A stretch of 64,000 bases of DNA, taken from assembly GCF_002499975.2 (NCBI RefSeq), contig NZ_CP052766.1, positions 4,092,001-4,156,000 of the forward strand, given 5' to 3'. Positions 28,552 to 38,927 of the stretch are shown piece after piece. The stretch's first letter is position 1, and each line of letters starts with the position of its first letter. The translations under genes were made by a program, and so were the position numbers. The stretch is from Alteromonas pelagimontana (lineage in GTDB: Bacteria > Pseudomonadota > Gammaproteobacteria > Enterobacterales > Alteromonadaceae). Under the pieces are notes generated by a model that ran no database searches, was not told where the DNA came from, and saw only the letters and a list, made by a program, of their open reading frames with translations.

Positions 28552-29277
28552 ATGCTTCCGCGTTACATCACGATTAAATCTGCATTGCTCGATGCTATTG
28601 AATCCGGAGAACTGCAGCCGGGCGATCAAATTGATTCCGAGAACCAGCTGGCGTTGCGTTATAAGGTCAGTCGCATGACAGCCCGCAGGGCAATGACTGA
28701 ACTGGTTGAAGAAGGAATTCTTGCGCGTTCGCAAGGGCTGGGTACATTTGTGTCGGATAGCCGTCCGATGAGCTCTATGCTGAAAATTGTCGGTGTTCAA
28801 GAAGAGATTCGATCCCGCGGTCACCAGTACCAGGCACGTTTACTAGTTAAAGATAAAATTTTTGCCAGCGAGCAACAAAGCAAATGGTTAGGGGTCGCGC
28901 CGGGGGCTGAGCTTTATTTCACGCGGGTGGTGCATTATGAGAATCAGGTGGCGGTGCAACTTGAAGAAAGGCTCGTCAGCCCAGTGTGGGCGCCCGACTA
29001 TCTCCAGCAGGATTTCAACAAAGTTACAGCCAATGAGTATCTTAATCTCGTCGCTCCTCTGACTGAAGCGGACCATATTGTTGAAGCAATGCTTCCCTCA
29101 GATACAGACGCAGACGTACTGGAAATTCCTCTTCAACAGCCTTGTCTGCGCATTACCAGACGCACCTATTCTGCACGGGGAATAGTCAGTTTTGCTTTAC
29201 TGACTCACCCCGGCAATCGCTATCGACTGGGCGGCCATCTGCAATTTGATGCCCCCGTTAAGGAGTTAAAAAAATGA
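28552..29277 (+). CDS. hutC: Histidine utilization repressor, GntR family
   Basis: A 241-residue repressor of hut genes with urocanate as the known inducer of the family. The N-terminal winged helix spans roughly residues 1-70 ([37 protein letters not shown]), and the remaining UTRA ligand domain ends in [15 protein letters not shown] chose ATG 28552 with AAGGA upstream; the open frame extends 10 codons further without better signals. Its TGA overlaps the ATG of hutU (ATGA), so it heads the hutCUH operon and is autoregulated through the operator at 28492. Confidence 0.95.
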   Translation: MLPRYITIKSALLDAIESGELQPGDQIDSENQLALRYKVSRMTARRAMTELVEEGILARSQGLGTFVSDSRPMSSMLKIVGVQEEIRSRGHQYQARLLVKDKIFASEQQSKWLGVAPGAELYFTRVVHYENQVAVQLEERLVSPVWAPDYLQQDFNKVTANEYLNLVAPLTEADHIVEAMLPSDTDADVLEIPLQQPCLRITRRTYSARGIVSFALLTHPGNRYRLGGHLQFDAPVKELKK

Positions 29278-30944
29278 TAAGAAACGACCCTACACGCGTT
29301 ATTTCTGCCCCTCGCGGCACCGAACTCAGCGCGAAAAGCTGGCTTACCGAAGCGCCGCTTCGCATGCTGATGAACAACCTGGATCCAGACGTTGCTGAAC
29401 ATCCGCAATCGTTAGTCGTCTACGGTGGAATAGGGCGCGCCGCTAGAAACTGGGAAGCCTACGATAAAATAATCGAAGTGCTAAAGCGGCTTAATGATGA
29501 TGAAACCTTGTTGGTGCAATCCGGTAAGCCAGTTGGCGTATTTCCCACCCATAAGAACGCCCCTCGTGTATTGATTGCTAATTCTAATTTGGTTCCCCAC
29601 TGGGCTAACTGGCAGCACTTTAACGAGCTGGACAGAAAAGGCTTGATGATGTACGGGCAGATGACAGCGGGTTCTTGGATCTATATTGGCTCGCAGGGAA
29701 TTGTTCAAGGTACTTATGAAACCTTTGTCAGCATTGCCAAAGCCCATTTTGAGGGCAAAGCTGAAGGCCGCTGGATATTAACCGGTGGACTGGGAGGCAT
29801 GGGCGGAGCTCAACCGTTGGCCGCCACGATGGCAGGATTTTCGATGATTGCCGTCGAGGTAGACGAGAGCCGAATAGATTTACGACTGAAAACCGGATAC
29901 CTCGATAGAAAGGCCACCACCATTGATGAAGCTTTGGCTATGATTAACGCGGCTAAAAAAGCAGGCACGGCGGTATCAGTAGGATTATTGGGCAACGCGG
30001 CAGAGGTGTTTCCAGCGCTTTTAAGAAAAAGAGTAGTACCCGATGTTGTGACCGATCAGACCAGCGCACACGATCCCTTAAACGGTTATCTACCCAAAGG
30101 TTGGACATTGGAAGAGGCAAGCGCCCGCCGCCAGGCCGACGAAGCGCAGGTGGTGAAAGCGGCGAAAGCATCTATGGCGCTGCAAGTCTCGGCAATGCTT
30201 GAGTTTCAGCGCAAAGGTGCGGCCACAGTAGACTACGGCAATAATATCCGCCAGATGGCAATGGAGGCGGGCGTCCAAAATGCGTTCGATTTTCCGGGCT
30301 TTGTTCCCGCCTATATTCGGCCGCTGTTTTGTCAAGGCATCGGTCCCTTCCGCTGGGTGGCGTTATCTGGCGATCCAGAAGATATCTACAAAACCGATCA
30401 AAAAGTCAAAGAATTGATTCCTGATAATCCTCATTTGCACAACTGGCTGGATATGGCTCGAGAGCGAATTCAGTTTCAGGGGCTACCAGCTCGTATTTGC
30501 TGGGTAGGGTTAGGAGAACGTCAAAAGTTAGGATTGGCATTTAATGAGATGGTGAGAAATGGCGAACTAAAAGCACCGGTGGTGATTGGGCGCGATCATC
30601 TTGATTCCGGATCTGTTGCTTCTCCAAACCGTGAGACTGAAGCCATGAAAGACGGTTCTGATGCAGTATCCGATTGGCCGTTACTTAACGCAATGCTAAA
30701 CACCGCAGGTGGTGCTACCTGGGTGAGCCTTCATCACGGCGGTGGCGTGGGCATGGGCTTTAGCCAGCATTCCGGTGTCGTAATTGTGTGTGATGGCACC
30801 ACCGATGCCGATAAGCGTCTTGCCAGGGTACTGCATAACGATCCGGCTTCTGGCGTTATGCGCCATGCTGATGCCGGCTATGAGATTGCGAGAAAGTGCG
30901 CTTCTGAGCACGGTCTGGATTTGCCGATGATGGACAAGGAGTAA
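29274..30944 (+). CDS. hutU: Urocanate hydratase
   Basis: HutU converts urocanate to imidazolonepropionate using tightly bound NAD as an electrophile. At 556 residues it has the usual length. Diagnostic segments include [18 protein letters not shown] near the N-terminus, the Rossmann-like [17 protein letters not shown] and [15 protein letters not shown] near the C-terminus. It starts within the hutC stop codon and is followed 3 bases later by hutH. Confidence 0.98.
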   Translation: MIRNDPTRVISAPRGTELSAKSWLTEAPLRMLMNNLDPDVAEHPQSLVVYGGIGRAARNWEAYDKIIEVLKRLNDDETLLVQSGKPVGVFPTHKNAPRVLIANSNLVPHWANWQHFNELDRKGLMMYGQMTAGSWIYIGSQGIVQGTYETFVSIAKAHFEGKAEGRWILTGGLGGMGGAQPLAATMAGFSMIAVEVDESRIDLRLKTGYLDRKATTIDEALAMINAAKKAGTAVSVGLLGNAAEVFPALLRKRVVPDVVTDQTSAHDPLNGYLPKGWTLEEASARRQADEAQVVKAAKASMALQVSAMLEFQRKGAATVDYGNNIRQMAMEAGVQNAFDFPGFVPAYIRPLFCQGIGPFRWVALSGDPEDIYKTDQKVKELIPDNPHLHNWLDMARERIQFQGLPARICWVGLGERQKLGLAFNEMVRNGELKAPVVIGRDHLDSGSVASPNRETEAMKDGSDAVSDWPLLNAMLNTAGGATWVSLHHGGGVGMGFSQHSGVVIVCDGTTDADKRLARVLHNDPASGVMRHADAGYEIARKCASEHGLDLPMMDKE

Positions 30945-30947
30945 ATT

Positions 30948-32489
30948 ATGATGGACAACTTTTTCGAATTGCATCCCGGCACGCTCTCGTTGGATGACTG
31001 TAGACAATGTTTTCGCACCCATTCGCCGCTCAAACTGGCTCAATCTGCCCACGCCGGTATTGACGCTGCCGAACAGACTGTCAAAGATGTTCTGAAGGAA
31101 GGCCGCACCGTTTATGGTATCAACACAGGCTTTGGTTTACTTGCGAATACACGAATCGCCGAAGATGAGCTAGAGCTGCTACAGCGAAGTATTGTGCTGT
31201 CTCATGCTGCGGGTATCGGACAGATTATGCAGACCTCAACGGTGCGTTTGCTGATGCTGTTAAAAATTAACTCGCTGGCTCGCGGTTTTTCCGGTATTCG
31301 CCGTGAAGTCATCGAAGCACTAATTACCCTCTACAATCACCAGGTTTGGCCAGCAATTCCACAAAAAGGTTCTGTGGGCGCTTCGGGTGATCTTGCTCCT
31401 CTTGCCCATATGAGTGCGGTGTTATTAGGTGAAGGGGAAGTAATTCTTAATGGCAAGAGACAGCCTGCCGCTAAAGGGTTGCAGGCCGCTGGTTTAACGC
31501 CCATCGCGTTAGCACCCAAGGAAGGTCTGGCATTACTTAATGGTACTCAGGCATCGACTGCGTTTACGTTAGAAGGTTTATTTTTCGCGGAGAATGCACT
31601 GCTGAGCAGCATGGCAATTGGGGCAATGAGTGTTGAAGCCGCATTAGGGTCGCGCGTACCGTTTGACGATCGTATTCATGAAGTGCGAGGTCATCAGGCC
31701 CAGCGGGATGTGGCAAGCATATTTCGCGCGTTGTTGGGTGAATCCGAAATAGGTCGCTCCCATGAAGGCTGTGCCAAGGTACAAGATCCTTATTCACTCA
31801 GATGTCAGCCACAGGTAATGGGAGCTTGTTTGCAACAAATGCGTTATGCGGCGCAAACATTGGTGACAGAGGCCAACGGCGTGTCAGACAATCCACTGGT
31901 TTTCGCCGACAGTAACGACATTCTCTCCGGCGGCAACTTTCACGCTGAGGCTATTGCAATGGCCGCGGATATGCTGGCGATAGCGCTATCTGAAATTGGT
32001 GCTCTTGCTGAACGGCGCATGGCACTGCTAATTGATTCAAGCCTGAGCGGTTTGCCGCCATTTTTGGTTGAGAACGGAGGTGTGAACTCAGGGTTTATGA
32101 TTGCGCAGGTCACCTGTGCCGCGTTGGCTAGCGAAAATAAAACGTTGGCCCATCCGGCAAGTATTGATTCGCTTCCCACTTCTGCCAATCAGGAAGATCA
32201 CGTTTCTATGGCAACCTTTGCAGGGCGCAGACTGAAAGACATTTATGAGAATGTCGCTGGCATTTTAGCCATTGAGTGGCTCGCCGCCGCGCAAGGAGTG
32301 GATTTTCGTGCTCCACTCACTACCAGTCAGCCGCTTTCGGCAGTTCATCAGCTCTTACGTCAAGTCGTGCCTTTTTATGACAAAGACCGCTATTTTGCGC
32401 CAGACATTGCCGGAGCGTGCGAGTTAATTATGAAGCATGAGTTAGCCGACCTTGTATCCGCTAATGTAAATGCTTTCATTCTTACATAA
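30948..32489 (+). CDS. hutH: Histidine ammonia-lyase
   Basis: HutH deaminates L-histidine to trans-urocanate, the entry step of the pathway. The 513-residue protein carries the self-cyclising MIO triad A145-S146-G147 in [15 protein letters not shown] and the [10 protein letters not shown] motif. AGGAG precedes tandem ATGs at 30948 and 30951; the second is equally possible. It is the last gene of hutCUH. No histidine permease gene is linked to the operon here. Confidence 0.98.
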   Translation: MMDNFFELHPGTLSLDDCRQCFRTHSPLKLAQSAHAGIDAAEQTVKDVLKEGRTVYGINTGFGLLANTRIAEDELELLQRSIVLSHAAGIGQIMQTSTVRLLMLLKINSLARGFSGIRREVIEALITLYNHQVWPAIPQKGSVGASGDLAPLAHMSAVLLGEGEVILNGKRQPAAKGLQAAGLTPIALAPKEGLALLNGTQASTAFTLEGLFFAENALLSSMAIGAMSVEAALGSRVPFDDRIHEVRGHQAQRDVASIFRALLGESEIGRSHEGCAKVQDPYSLRCQPQVMGACLQQMRYAAQTLVTEANGVSDNPLVFADSNDILSGGNFHAEAIAMAADMLAIALSEIGALAERRMALLIDSSLSGLPPFLVENGGVNSGFMIAQVTCAALASENKTLAHPASIDSLPTSANQEDHVSMATFAGRRLKDIYENVAGILAIEWLAAAQGVDFRAPLTTSQPLSAVHQLLRQVVPFYDKDRYFAPDIAGACELIMKHELADLVSANVNAFILT

Positions 32490-32827
32490 TACTTGTCATT
32501 TGTTGGCATCGGGGCCGGGAATTTCTCACCGGCTTTGTTCTGTAAATCTAGAGAGGCTGTACCGTATCAACCTTTTAATAAGTGTCGGCGAAAGGTAACA
32601 CCAGAGATACTTGGGCGGTAAGTCATCATAACTCCTTCAAAACATGCGCACATTTGTTGTTTTATTAAACCACTATCCATCCATCATTTTCTGGTTTTGC
32701 ATCGGAGCTACCGGATTCTATTATCTTAGATAAATGCTGAATAAACTGGCGTACTGGCAACGAAGGAAGCTGACTTTACACGCTGGTTTTGCCATAATTC
32801 GTTTCTTTTATTTTTACTGGTAATCTT
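32490..32827. other. Intergenic gap after hutH
   Basis: This 338-base gap holds no gene I can support. GCCGG (32514-32518) and CCGGC (32529-32533) followed by TTTG make a weak terminator candidate for the hut operon. The rest is AT-rich and probably contains the promoter for the RNA methyltransferase gene. Confidence 0.45.
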
Positions 32828-33343
32828 TTGAATCAACAACATGTAAGTATCGGTTTGATCAACCCAAAGTCAGCGACCAATGTAGGAGCGGTGCTACGAG
32901 CGGCAGGTTGTTACGGTGCCAGCAGGATTTTTTATACCGGTGAAAGATATACCAGAGCAAAAGCATTTAACGCTGATACCAAAGCGGTGCATAAAACTAT
33001 CCCCGCTCAAGGGGTGGGTTTCATTCTTGAAGGTAAACAGCCGGGCGCGAAAGTCATCGCGGTTGAACTTGCCGAAGGAGCTACACCACTACCCGAATAT
33101 AATCATCCCCTGAATGCATATTATATCTTTGGTCCTGAAGATGGCTCTATACCCAAAGGCGTTCTGCAGCAGTGTGATGACGTAGTGTACGTTCCGACGC
33201 AAGGCTGTATGAATCTAGCGGCGACAGTAAATGTTGTACTTTATGATCGTCTTGCCAAAAGTGACTATGACGCCAGCGACGAGCTTATCAAAGCCAGTCG
33301 CGATAAGAACAACAGGCTAAAATTCGCCCCCAAGCGTCCCTAA
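32828..33343 (+). CDS. SpoU/TrmH-family RNA 2'-O-methyltransferase
   Basis: A 171-residue SPOUT-fold methyltransferase that transfers a methyl group from S-adenosylmethionine to a ribose 2'-OH of tRNA or rRNA. The three family motifs are visible: NPKSATNVGAVLRAAGCYGA near the N-terminus, YYIFGPEDGSIP, and CMNLAATVNVVLYDRLAK near the C-terminus, which forms the knot. It starts with TTG at 32828 behind a weak GGTAAT; no ATG or GTG gives the full N-terminal motif. It is monocistronic. The exact target nucleotide cannot be read from the sequence. Confidence 0.88.
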   Translation: MNQQHVSIGLINPKSATNVGAVLRAAGCYGASRIFYTGERYTRAKAFNADTKAVHKTIPAQGVGFILEGKQPGAKVIAVELAEGATPLPEYNHPLNAYYIFGPEDGSIPKGVLQQCDDVVYVPTQGCMNLAATVNVVLYDRLAKSDYDASDELIKASRDKNNRLKFAPKRP

Positions 33344-33817
33344 AGTGTAAAAATATGTACAGGGTGTTGCCAAAGAGATACGTTTAGAAAGGGCAGGGAA
33401 CGGAAAGACGGGCTGCGAACACAAGTGGCGTTTTGATCTAAAAATAAAAGTCTCGCGTAATCGATAAATTAGCAGCACCCGTCCGGCGCGGCCTATGGCT
33501 CTGCTTCTATCGCGTAAACTCCATTTATCCTCCTGGTAAATTACCTATTATTAATAAGAATGCTCAAGCTGGCCCGATTGTTGATTATGCTGGCCAGAGC
33601 GGAATCATTTCCCGCCTGAAAATAACGATTATAAATAGTTATATCCATCTAATTAACTGAATATAAAATACGTTTTACTATTTACTTTAATAGGGTGATC
33701 AGGCAGTGTACTGCCCTTAAGCTCGATCTGGCGTGGATCTGAAACTAAGGGCTGGCACGGAAGCGATTCAAAGAAGACTCAACTTAATCCGATAGACCAA
33801 AATAAACGGGAGTCAGA
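33344..33817. other. Intergenic gap before the acyltransferase gene
   Basis: 474 bases with no supported gene. An inverted repeat with GGCAGT (33702-33707) and ACTGCC (33710-33715) lies about 100 bases upstream of the acyltransferase start and could be a regulator site. The flanking sequence 33620-33700 is AT-rich and promoter-like. Confidence 0.45.
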
Positions 33818-34714
33818 GTGAAACGTCGCTTGTTAAACGCTTTTAAAAAAGTGCATCAAGTTCCGGGTATCAAACAGGTGCTTCGTCCTGTGATCCGTCG
33901 GAAAGTCAACAAAGCCATTGATGCGGCGGCCAGTCATTTTTTTGAACACTTTACCTTAGTTGTTGCTCACGAAGAGGATGAGCAGCGTGTGTGTTTTCGT
34001 ACGCGACATCAGGTTTATTGTGAAGAACTGGGTTTTGAGCAACAAAATAAGACAAAAATGGAGTATGACGAGTTTGATGAATATGCGCTTAGCTGTTACA
34101 TCAAGCACAAAGCCACCGGAGATTGTGCGGGAACAGTAAGGCTGGTAATGCCCCAGCATCCGGGCCAGGTTCTACCACTGGAGCATAATTGTCCAGAAGC
34201 CATACGAATTGACGATCATAGTCCCCAGCGGTATCCAAGACAAACCATCTGCGAAATTTCTCGCTTAGCAATCCCCAAACGCTTCCGTCGCCGCCAATCA
34301 GATAATTCTTTATCTCCTGTTACCGGTAAGTCCTTACATAAGGGCTTTCGTAAATCCGAACCTGGAAGAAATTTCCCATATTTATCGCTGGCACTTTACT
34401 TTTTTGCTGCCAGCATATGTGTGCTTCGGGACATCGAAAATGTTTATGTAATGATGGAACCAAAGCTTGCTCGCGGTTTGAAGATGCTGGGGATCAATTT
34501 CCAGCAGCTAGGGCATGAAATTGAATATCATGGTCAGCGGGCGGCGTATCAGTTATCTCCTGAAGAATTTATGCAGCAGATTTCCCCTGCATTACAACGT
34601 TTTCAGCGTAAGATTATGCAGGAGTTGGAAGAAATTCCCAACTTTGGCGCAATTTTTCGTCACCAACCGTCTTCACTTACACAAAAGGATGGCAAACAAC
34701 GCCGTGCAGCGTAA
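33818..34714 (+). CDS. PEP-CTERM/exosortase system-associated acyltransferase
   Basis: A 298-residue protein of the autoinducer-synthase/GNAT-like family found with exosortase loci (TIGR03694-type). The core VCFRTRHQVYCEELGFE resembles the N-terminal R..VF....W/GW region of acyl-homoserine-lactone synthases, followed by acidic substrate-loop residues (EYDEFDEYA), a CAGTVRLVMP strand and CEISRLAIPKRFRRR. No membrane segment is evident. It starts with GTG at 33818 behind GGGAG. Its role is believed to be transfer of an acyl group in the PEP-CTERM surface-polymer system, but this is not established. No exosortase or EPS genes are adjacent; the only visible partner is the PEP-CTERM-type protein at 25.4-26.1 kb. 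Confidence 0.85.
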   Translation: MKRRLLNAFKKVHQVPGIKQVLRPVIRRKVNKAIDAAASHFFEHFTLVVAHEEDEQRVCFRTRHQVYCEELGFEQQNKTKMEYDEFDEYALSCYIKHKATGDCAGTVRLVMPQHPGQVLPLEHNCPEAIRIDDHSPQRYPRQTICEISRLAIPKRFRRRQSDNSLSPVTGKSLHKGFRKSEPGRNFPYLSLALYFFAASICVLRDIENVYVMMEPKLARGLKMLGINFQQLGHEIEYHGQRAAYQLSPEEFMQQISPALQRFQRKIMQELEEIPNFGAIFRHQPSSLTQKDGKQRRAA

Positions 34715-34724
34715 TTCTACTAAT

Positions 34725-34752
34725 TTTACATTTGAATACGTATGCATATAGG
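34725..34752 (+). promoter_or_regulatory. Promoter with embedded MalR-like operator, copy 3
   Basis: TGAATACGTATGCA (34733-34746) lies between a TTTACA -35 candidate (34725-34730) and a TATAGG -10 candidate (34747-34752) spaced 16 bases apart. A bound repressor would therefore block RNA polymerase. The GH13 lipoprotein starts 64 bases downstream of the operator. Confidence 0.8.
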
Positions 34753-34809
34753 TGGTTAACATTCCTTTAACGGTTATTCTAGGATAACCGTTATCATAGG
34801 AAGTTATTC

Positions 34810-36732
34810 ATGTACTGTCCCGCTGAAAAATCCCTGCCGAAAGGGGTGATCTGTACATTGCTTATGTCGTTGCTCGGAGCATGTACTCCGATGGCAAACG
34901 AAAATGCTCCCGGAGTCGACATGTCAACTTCAAACGCTTATGGCGACGACCTTAGCTCCGTGGTTCATACTAAACCTGTGGTCTATCAGGTTTTTACCCG
35001 CCTTTATGGTAATACCAATACAACTAACAGACCCTGGGGCACCCGTGAAGAAAACGGGGTAGGTAAATTCAACGATTTTACCGATAAGGCTCTGGCTGAC
35101 ATTAAAAAGCTAGGCACCTCTCACATTTGGTTTACTGGCGTCCCTCATCATGCAGTAGTAGCGGACTATTCCCAATTCGGTATTTCCAGCGATGATCCTG
35201 ACGTCGTTAAAGGACGTGCTGGTTCTCCATACGCGGTAAAAGATTACTACAATGTTGACCCTGACTTAGCCGAAGACCCTGCTAACAGACTGGCTGAGTT
35301 TGAAGCGCTTATTAGTCGCACTCATGCCCATGGTATGAAAGTCATTATAGATATTGTCCCCAATCACGTTGCCCGACAATATGAATCCATGAACTTACCA
35401 GAAGGTGTGGCAAACTTTGGCGCGCAAGATAACACCAATGTTGAATATGCAAGAGATAACAACTTCTATTACGTGGTGGGAAAAGATTTCGTCGTTCCGC
35501 AAACGGGCGCATCAACATTGCCTTTAGGAGGCGAACCACACCCGCTAGCCGACGGAAAATTTAATGAAAGTCCAGCCAAATGGACTGGTAACGGCGCTCG
35601 CACCGCTCAGCCCGATGTTAACGACTGGTATGAGACTGTCAAAGTAAATTATGGGGTTAAGCCGGATGGCAGCTACGATTTTCCGGTATTACCTGACTCC
35701 TACCGGACAAAAGACTACGCGGCCCACGCCGAGTTCTGGGCGAAGCAGTCGTTGCCCGACTCATGGTACAAATTTCGCAATATCGCGCATTTCTGGCTTC
35801 GCAAAGGCGTCGACGGTTTCCGCTACGATATGGCAGAAATGGTACCGGTAGAGTTTTGGTCTTTTTTAAATTCCTCAATTAAAATGGAAAATCCCAGCGC
35901 TTTCTTGTTAGCAGAAGTCTACCAACCTGAGCTTTACCGCGATTATATTCAGCTCGGCAAAATGGACTATCTGTACGACAAGGTTGCGTTTTATGATTCG
36001 TTGAAAGCAGTTATGCAAAACAGCGGCGATACCTCTGCATTAGAAAGTGTGCAGGAGGATATGCAAGATATCGAAAGCCATATGCTGCATTTTCTTGAAA
36101 ACCACGATGAACAACGCATTGCCAGCCCGCAGTTTGCCGGAAACGCGGTGAAAGGCAAACCGGCTCTTGTTGTGTCGGCGCTGATAAGCCGCTCACCAAT
36201 GATGCTTTATTTTGGACAGGACGTAGGAGAGGACGGCAGTGAGGATATGGGATTCGGCGATCCTTCGCGAACGACTATATTTGATTATGCCGGAGTACCT
36301 GCCCATCAACGTTGGATGAACAACGGCAAGTTCGATGGCGGTCAATCCACCGACAAAGAAAAAGCGCTGCGGGCATATTACGAAAAAGTCATGGGTATAG
36401 CAGCTTTTCACAAAGCCATGGCCGGTGATTACACCAGTTTACACACCACTAGCCTGGGGAATGGCAGTGCGTATAGTGAGAAACAGCTTGCGTTTGCTCG
36501 TTACAAAGACAACTCCAGGCTCATTGTCATTAGTCATTTCGATTCCACAAGTGACACCTCAATTTCTGTTACGTTACCGGCGTCTCTTGTTACTGCGTGG
36601 AATCTTGAAAGCTCAATTATGGTGAAAGATTTATTAACGGGTCAAACCAATTCACTTACTGTGAAAGACGGTAAAGCCAGCTTGAATGTTGATCTTGCGC
36701 CCCTGGAGTCAAAAGTTTATGAGCTTGAATGA
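34810..36732 (+). CDS. GH13 alpha-amylase-family lipoprotein
   Basis: A 640-residue alpha-glucan hydrolase or transferase. The lipobox LLGAC (around residue 25) marks a lipoprotein. Conserved regions are DIVPNH, catalytic nucleophile D340 in GFRYDMAE, acid E369 in LLAEVYQ and D433 in ENHDEQR, so the triad is intact. A C-terminal beta domain follows. AGGAAG precedes ATG 34810. It is transcribed alone under operator copy 3 and followed by a 302-base gap before the next operon. Exact specificity (amylase, oligo-1,6- or transglycosylase) cannot be told from motifs alone. Confidence 0.9.
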   Translation: MYCPAEKSLPKGVICTLLMSLLGACTPMANENAPGVDMSTSNAYGDDLSSVVHTKPVVYQVFTRLYGNTNTTNRPWGTREENGVGKFNDFTDKALADIKKLGTSHIWFTGVPHHAVVADYSQFGISSDDPDVVKGRAGSPYAVKDYYNVDPDLAEDPANRLAEFEALISRTHAHGMKVIIDIVPNHVARQYESMNLPEGVANFGAQDNTNVEYARDNNFYYVVGKDFVVPQTGASTLPLGGEPHPLADGKFNESPAKWTGNGARTAQPDVNDWYETVKVNYGVKPDGSYDFPVLPDSYRTKDYAAHAEFWAKQSLPDSWYKFRNIAHFWLRKGVDGFRYDMAEMVPVEFWSFLNSSIKMENPSAFLLAEVYQPELYRDYIQLGKMDYLYDKVAFYDSLKAVMQNSGDTSALESVQEDMQDIESHMLHFLENHDEQRIASPQFAGNAVKGKPALVVSALISRSPMMLYFGQDVGEDGSEDMGFGDPSRTTIFDYAGVPAHQRWMNNGKFDGGQSTDKEKALRAYYEKVMGIAAFHKAMAGDYTSLHTTSLGNGSAYSEKQLAFARYKDNSRLIVISHFDSTSDTSISVTLPASLVTAWNLESSIMVKDLLTGQTNSLTVKDGKASLNVDLAPLESKVYELE

Positions 36733-37034
36733 TGCTAATTCACATTAATGCGCATTCGTATAACCATACACCAGAATAAAAAATGCGCGCCTGTGCAAAG
36801 GTTCCTCAGCTTATGCTCAGAAAAGCTGAGGGCTGGTTACGTGTAACCTAAAAACGGGTTTTGACGGCATAAGCTGCATGGTTTCTCCTCCATTGTACAA
36901 ATACTCATCATCCAGTACCTTTTACGTTTATTGTGTACGCTGAATACGTATGCATTCGTTTGGTCTGGACGGGGCGAAGGGGTACTATCACTCATTATCT
37001 TAACGTCCTGTTAACAGCCGAAATAAGTGATGTG
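36733..37034. other. Intergenic gap with hairpins before the second starch operon
   Basis: Contains CCTCAGCTT (36804-36812) pairing with AAGCTGAGG (36823-36831), a 9-bp stem without T-run, and GGTTAC/GTAACC (36835-36848). Either could end the upstream transcript inefficiently. The MalR-like operator follows at 36941. Confidence 0.55.
36941..36954 (+). promoter_or_regulatory. LacI-type (MalR-like) operator, copy 4
   Basis: TGAATACGTATGCA, identical to the other three copies, 80 bases upstream of the cyclomaltodextrinase-like gene. A TTTACG -35 candidate lies just upstream (36921-36926). Confidence 0.85.
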
Positions 37035-38882
37035 ATGCCTAATCTGAAAACAGTAATATCTTTATGTCTTTCCTTCGCACTGTGGTCTGGTATCAGCAAC
37101 GCCGCTGTGGTGTCGCCGCCGAACTGGTGGGTGGGGATGGAGTCTTCCGAGCTACAGTTAATGGTGTATGAACCCAACATCGCTCACAGTAAGGTAAGTA
37201 CTGATTACCCAGGGGTAACCATAAAGAAAGTAAGTTCTCTGGATAGCCCCAATTATCTGTTTATTGATTTAGTCATAGAAGATGCAGCCGCTGGCCAGCT
37301 TACTTTGGAATTTATCAAAGAGGGTCACACTGTTACCACTGTTGAATATGAACTGGCCAGCCGCAGGAAAAATTCTGCACAGCGGCAGGGGTTTTCATCA
37401 AAAGATGCCATTTATCTTCTCACTCCCGACAGGTTTGCCAATGGCGATACCAGAAACGATAACGTCCAAGGCTATACCGAAAGGTTAGACCGCACCACGC
37501 CGGGTGGACGTCACGGTGGCGACGTTCAGGGGATCATCGATCATCTTGATTATTTGAAGGAAATGGGATTTACGCAGATCTGGACGATGCCGCTACTGGA
37601 AAATGCGATGGACAGCTATTCATACCACGGTTACGCCATCACCGATTATTATCAACTCGATCCTCGCTACGGTACCAACGAGTTGTATAAAACCCTCAGC
37701 GCCAAAGCACGGGATAAAGGGATTGGCGTTATCATGGATATGGTACTTAATCACATAGGCAGTAGTCATAGCTGGATGACTGATGCACCGTCAAAAGACT
37801 GGATCCATAATCGGGGCGAGTTTACACCGACAACTCATCAGCGAGAATCGCTACATGATCCCCATGGCGTTAAAGAAGATCAACAAGCTTTCAGCGATGG
37901 CTGGTTTGTTCCCTCAATGCCGGATCTCAATCAGCAAAACCGTTTCCTTGCTACCTATTTAATTCAAAACGCGATCTGGTGGGTAGAATATGCTGACTTA
38001 AGCGGAATTCGCGTAGATACCTATTCCTATTCCGATCGTGCTTTTTTATCTGAGTGGACCCGCCGACTAATGCAGGAATATCCTGACTTCAATATTGTCG
38101 GGGAGGAATGGTCTACCAATCCGCTGATTACCTCTTACTGGCAGCGGGGAACAAACAGATACGATGATTATAAAAGCTATCTTCCCAGTGTAATGGATTT
38201 TCCATTACAGGCACAGATTGCACCGGCGCTGAAAGAAAAAGAAAGCTGGGAAACAGGATTGAAGTCGCTTTACGATATTTTGACCAGCGATTTTATTTAC
38301 GGCGACCCGTATAATCTCGTGGTGTTTGCCGACAATCACGATATGAGCCGGATTTTTACCCAGTTGGATGAAAGTCAGGCGCTTTGGGATATGGCAATGA
38401 CCTATGTGCTCACCACACGTGGGATTCCGCAAATTTTCTACGGAACAGAAATTTTAATGGGAAATGCAGGTACAGAAGATCATGGCATCATTCGCAGCGA
38501 TTTTCCGGGAGGTTGGAAAGGAGATAAAGTAAATGCATTTACTGGAGAAGGTTTAAGCGACCACCAGCGTCAAGCACAGCAGCGTGTTCGTTCACTGCTG
38601 CACTTACGTCAAAACCATCCGGTAGTGGCGACGGGAAGACTTACCCATTTTGCGCCTGTGGATGGTGTGTATGTTTATCTGCGTCATCAAGATGATATCA
38701 ATGAAGCAGTGCTCGTCGTGATCAACAAACAGGCGAAAGACATTAACCTTAAGCTTAAGAGGTTTGCCTCGCATCTGGCGCCGTTTGCGATTGCCAAAAA
38801 ACTGGATTCTCAACAATCGCGAGCGCTTGAGAATACGTTGCCAGTTCCTGCTAACAGTGCAACGGTTTGGATTCTGCAGTAA
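37035..38882 (+). CDS. Periplasmic GH13 neopullulanase/cyclomaltodextrinase-like enzyme
   Basis: A 615-residue exported GH13 enzyme, first gene of a three-gene operon. I chose ATG 37035 because a signal peptide (ISLCLSFALWSGISNAA) follows; the longer frame would start inside the operator. The N-terminal beta domain (VVSPPNWWVGMESSELQLMVY) is the cyclomaltodextrinase-N type. GH13 regions are DMVLNH, D328 in GIRVDTYS, E357 in IVGEEW and D436 in ADNHDMSR. This architecture is like SusA and periplasmic neopullulanases that shorten imported maltodextrins or cyclodextrins. MFS transporter starts 45 bases later. Confidence 0.92.
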   Translation: MPNLKTVISLCLSFALWSGISNAAVVSPPNWWVGMESSELQLMVYEPNIAHSKVSTDYPGVTIKKVSSLDSPNYLFIDLVIEDAAAGQLTLEFIKEGHTVTTVEYELASRRKNSAQRQGFSSKDAIYLLTPDRFANGDTRNDNVQGYTERLDRTTPGGRHGGDVQGIIDHLDYLKEMGFTQIWTMPLLENAMDSYSYHGYAITDYYQLDPRYGTNELYKTLSAKARDKGIGVIMDMVLNHIGSSHSWMTDAPSKDWIHNRGEFTPTTHQRESLHDPHGVKEDQQAFSDGWFVPSMPDLNQQNRFLATYLIQNAIWWVEYADLSGIRVDTYSYSDRAFLSEWTRRLMQEYPDFNIVGEEWSTNPLITSYWQRGTNRYDDYKSYLPSVMDFPLQAQIAPALKEKESWETGLKSLYDILTSDFIYGDPYNLVVFADNHDMSRIFTQLDESQALWDMAMTYVLTTRGIPQIFYGTEILMGNAGTEDHGIIRSDFPGGWKGDKVNAFTGEGLSDHQRQAQQRVRSLLHLRQNHPVVATGRLTHFAPVDGVYVYLRHQDDINEAVLVVINKQAKDINLKLKRFASHLAPFAIAKKLDSQQSRALENTLPVPANSATVWILQ

Positions 38883-38927
38883 GGTGTTTTGCCGGCAGTA
38901 AAGAACAACAATAACTAAGAGATTTTT

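Noticed and set aside
33751..33775. Possible sigma-54 promoter (TGGCACG) upstream of the PEP-CTERM-associated acyltransferase
   Set aside because: The -24-like GG is present, but no GC occurs at the required 10-base spacing and the -12 TTGC is missing.
36933..37034. Longer N-terminus for the cyclomaltodextrinase-like protein from ATG 36933
   Set aside because: It would start upstream of and run through the operator at 36941 and would bury the signal peptide at residue 35 onward.
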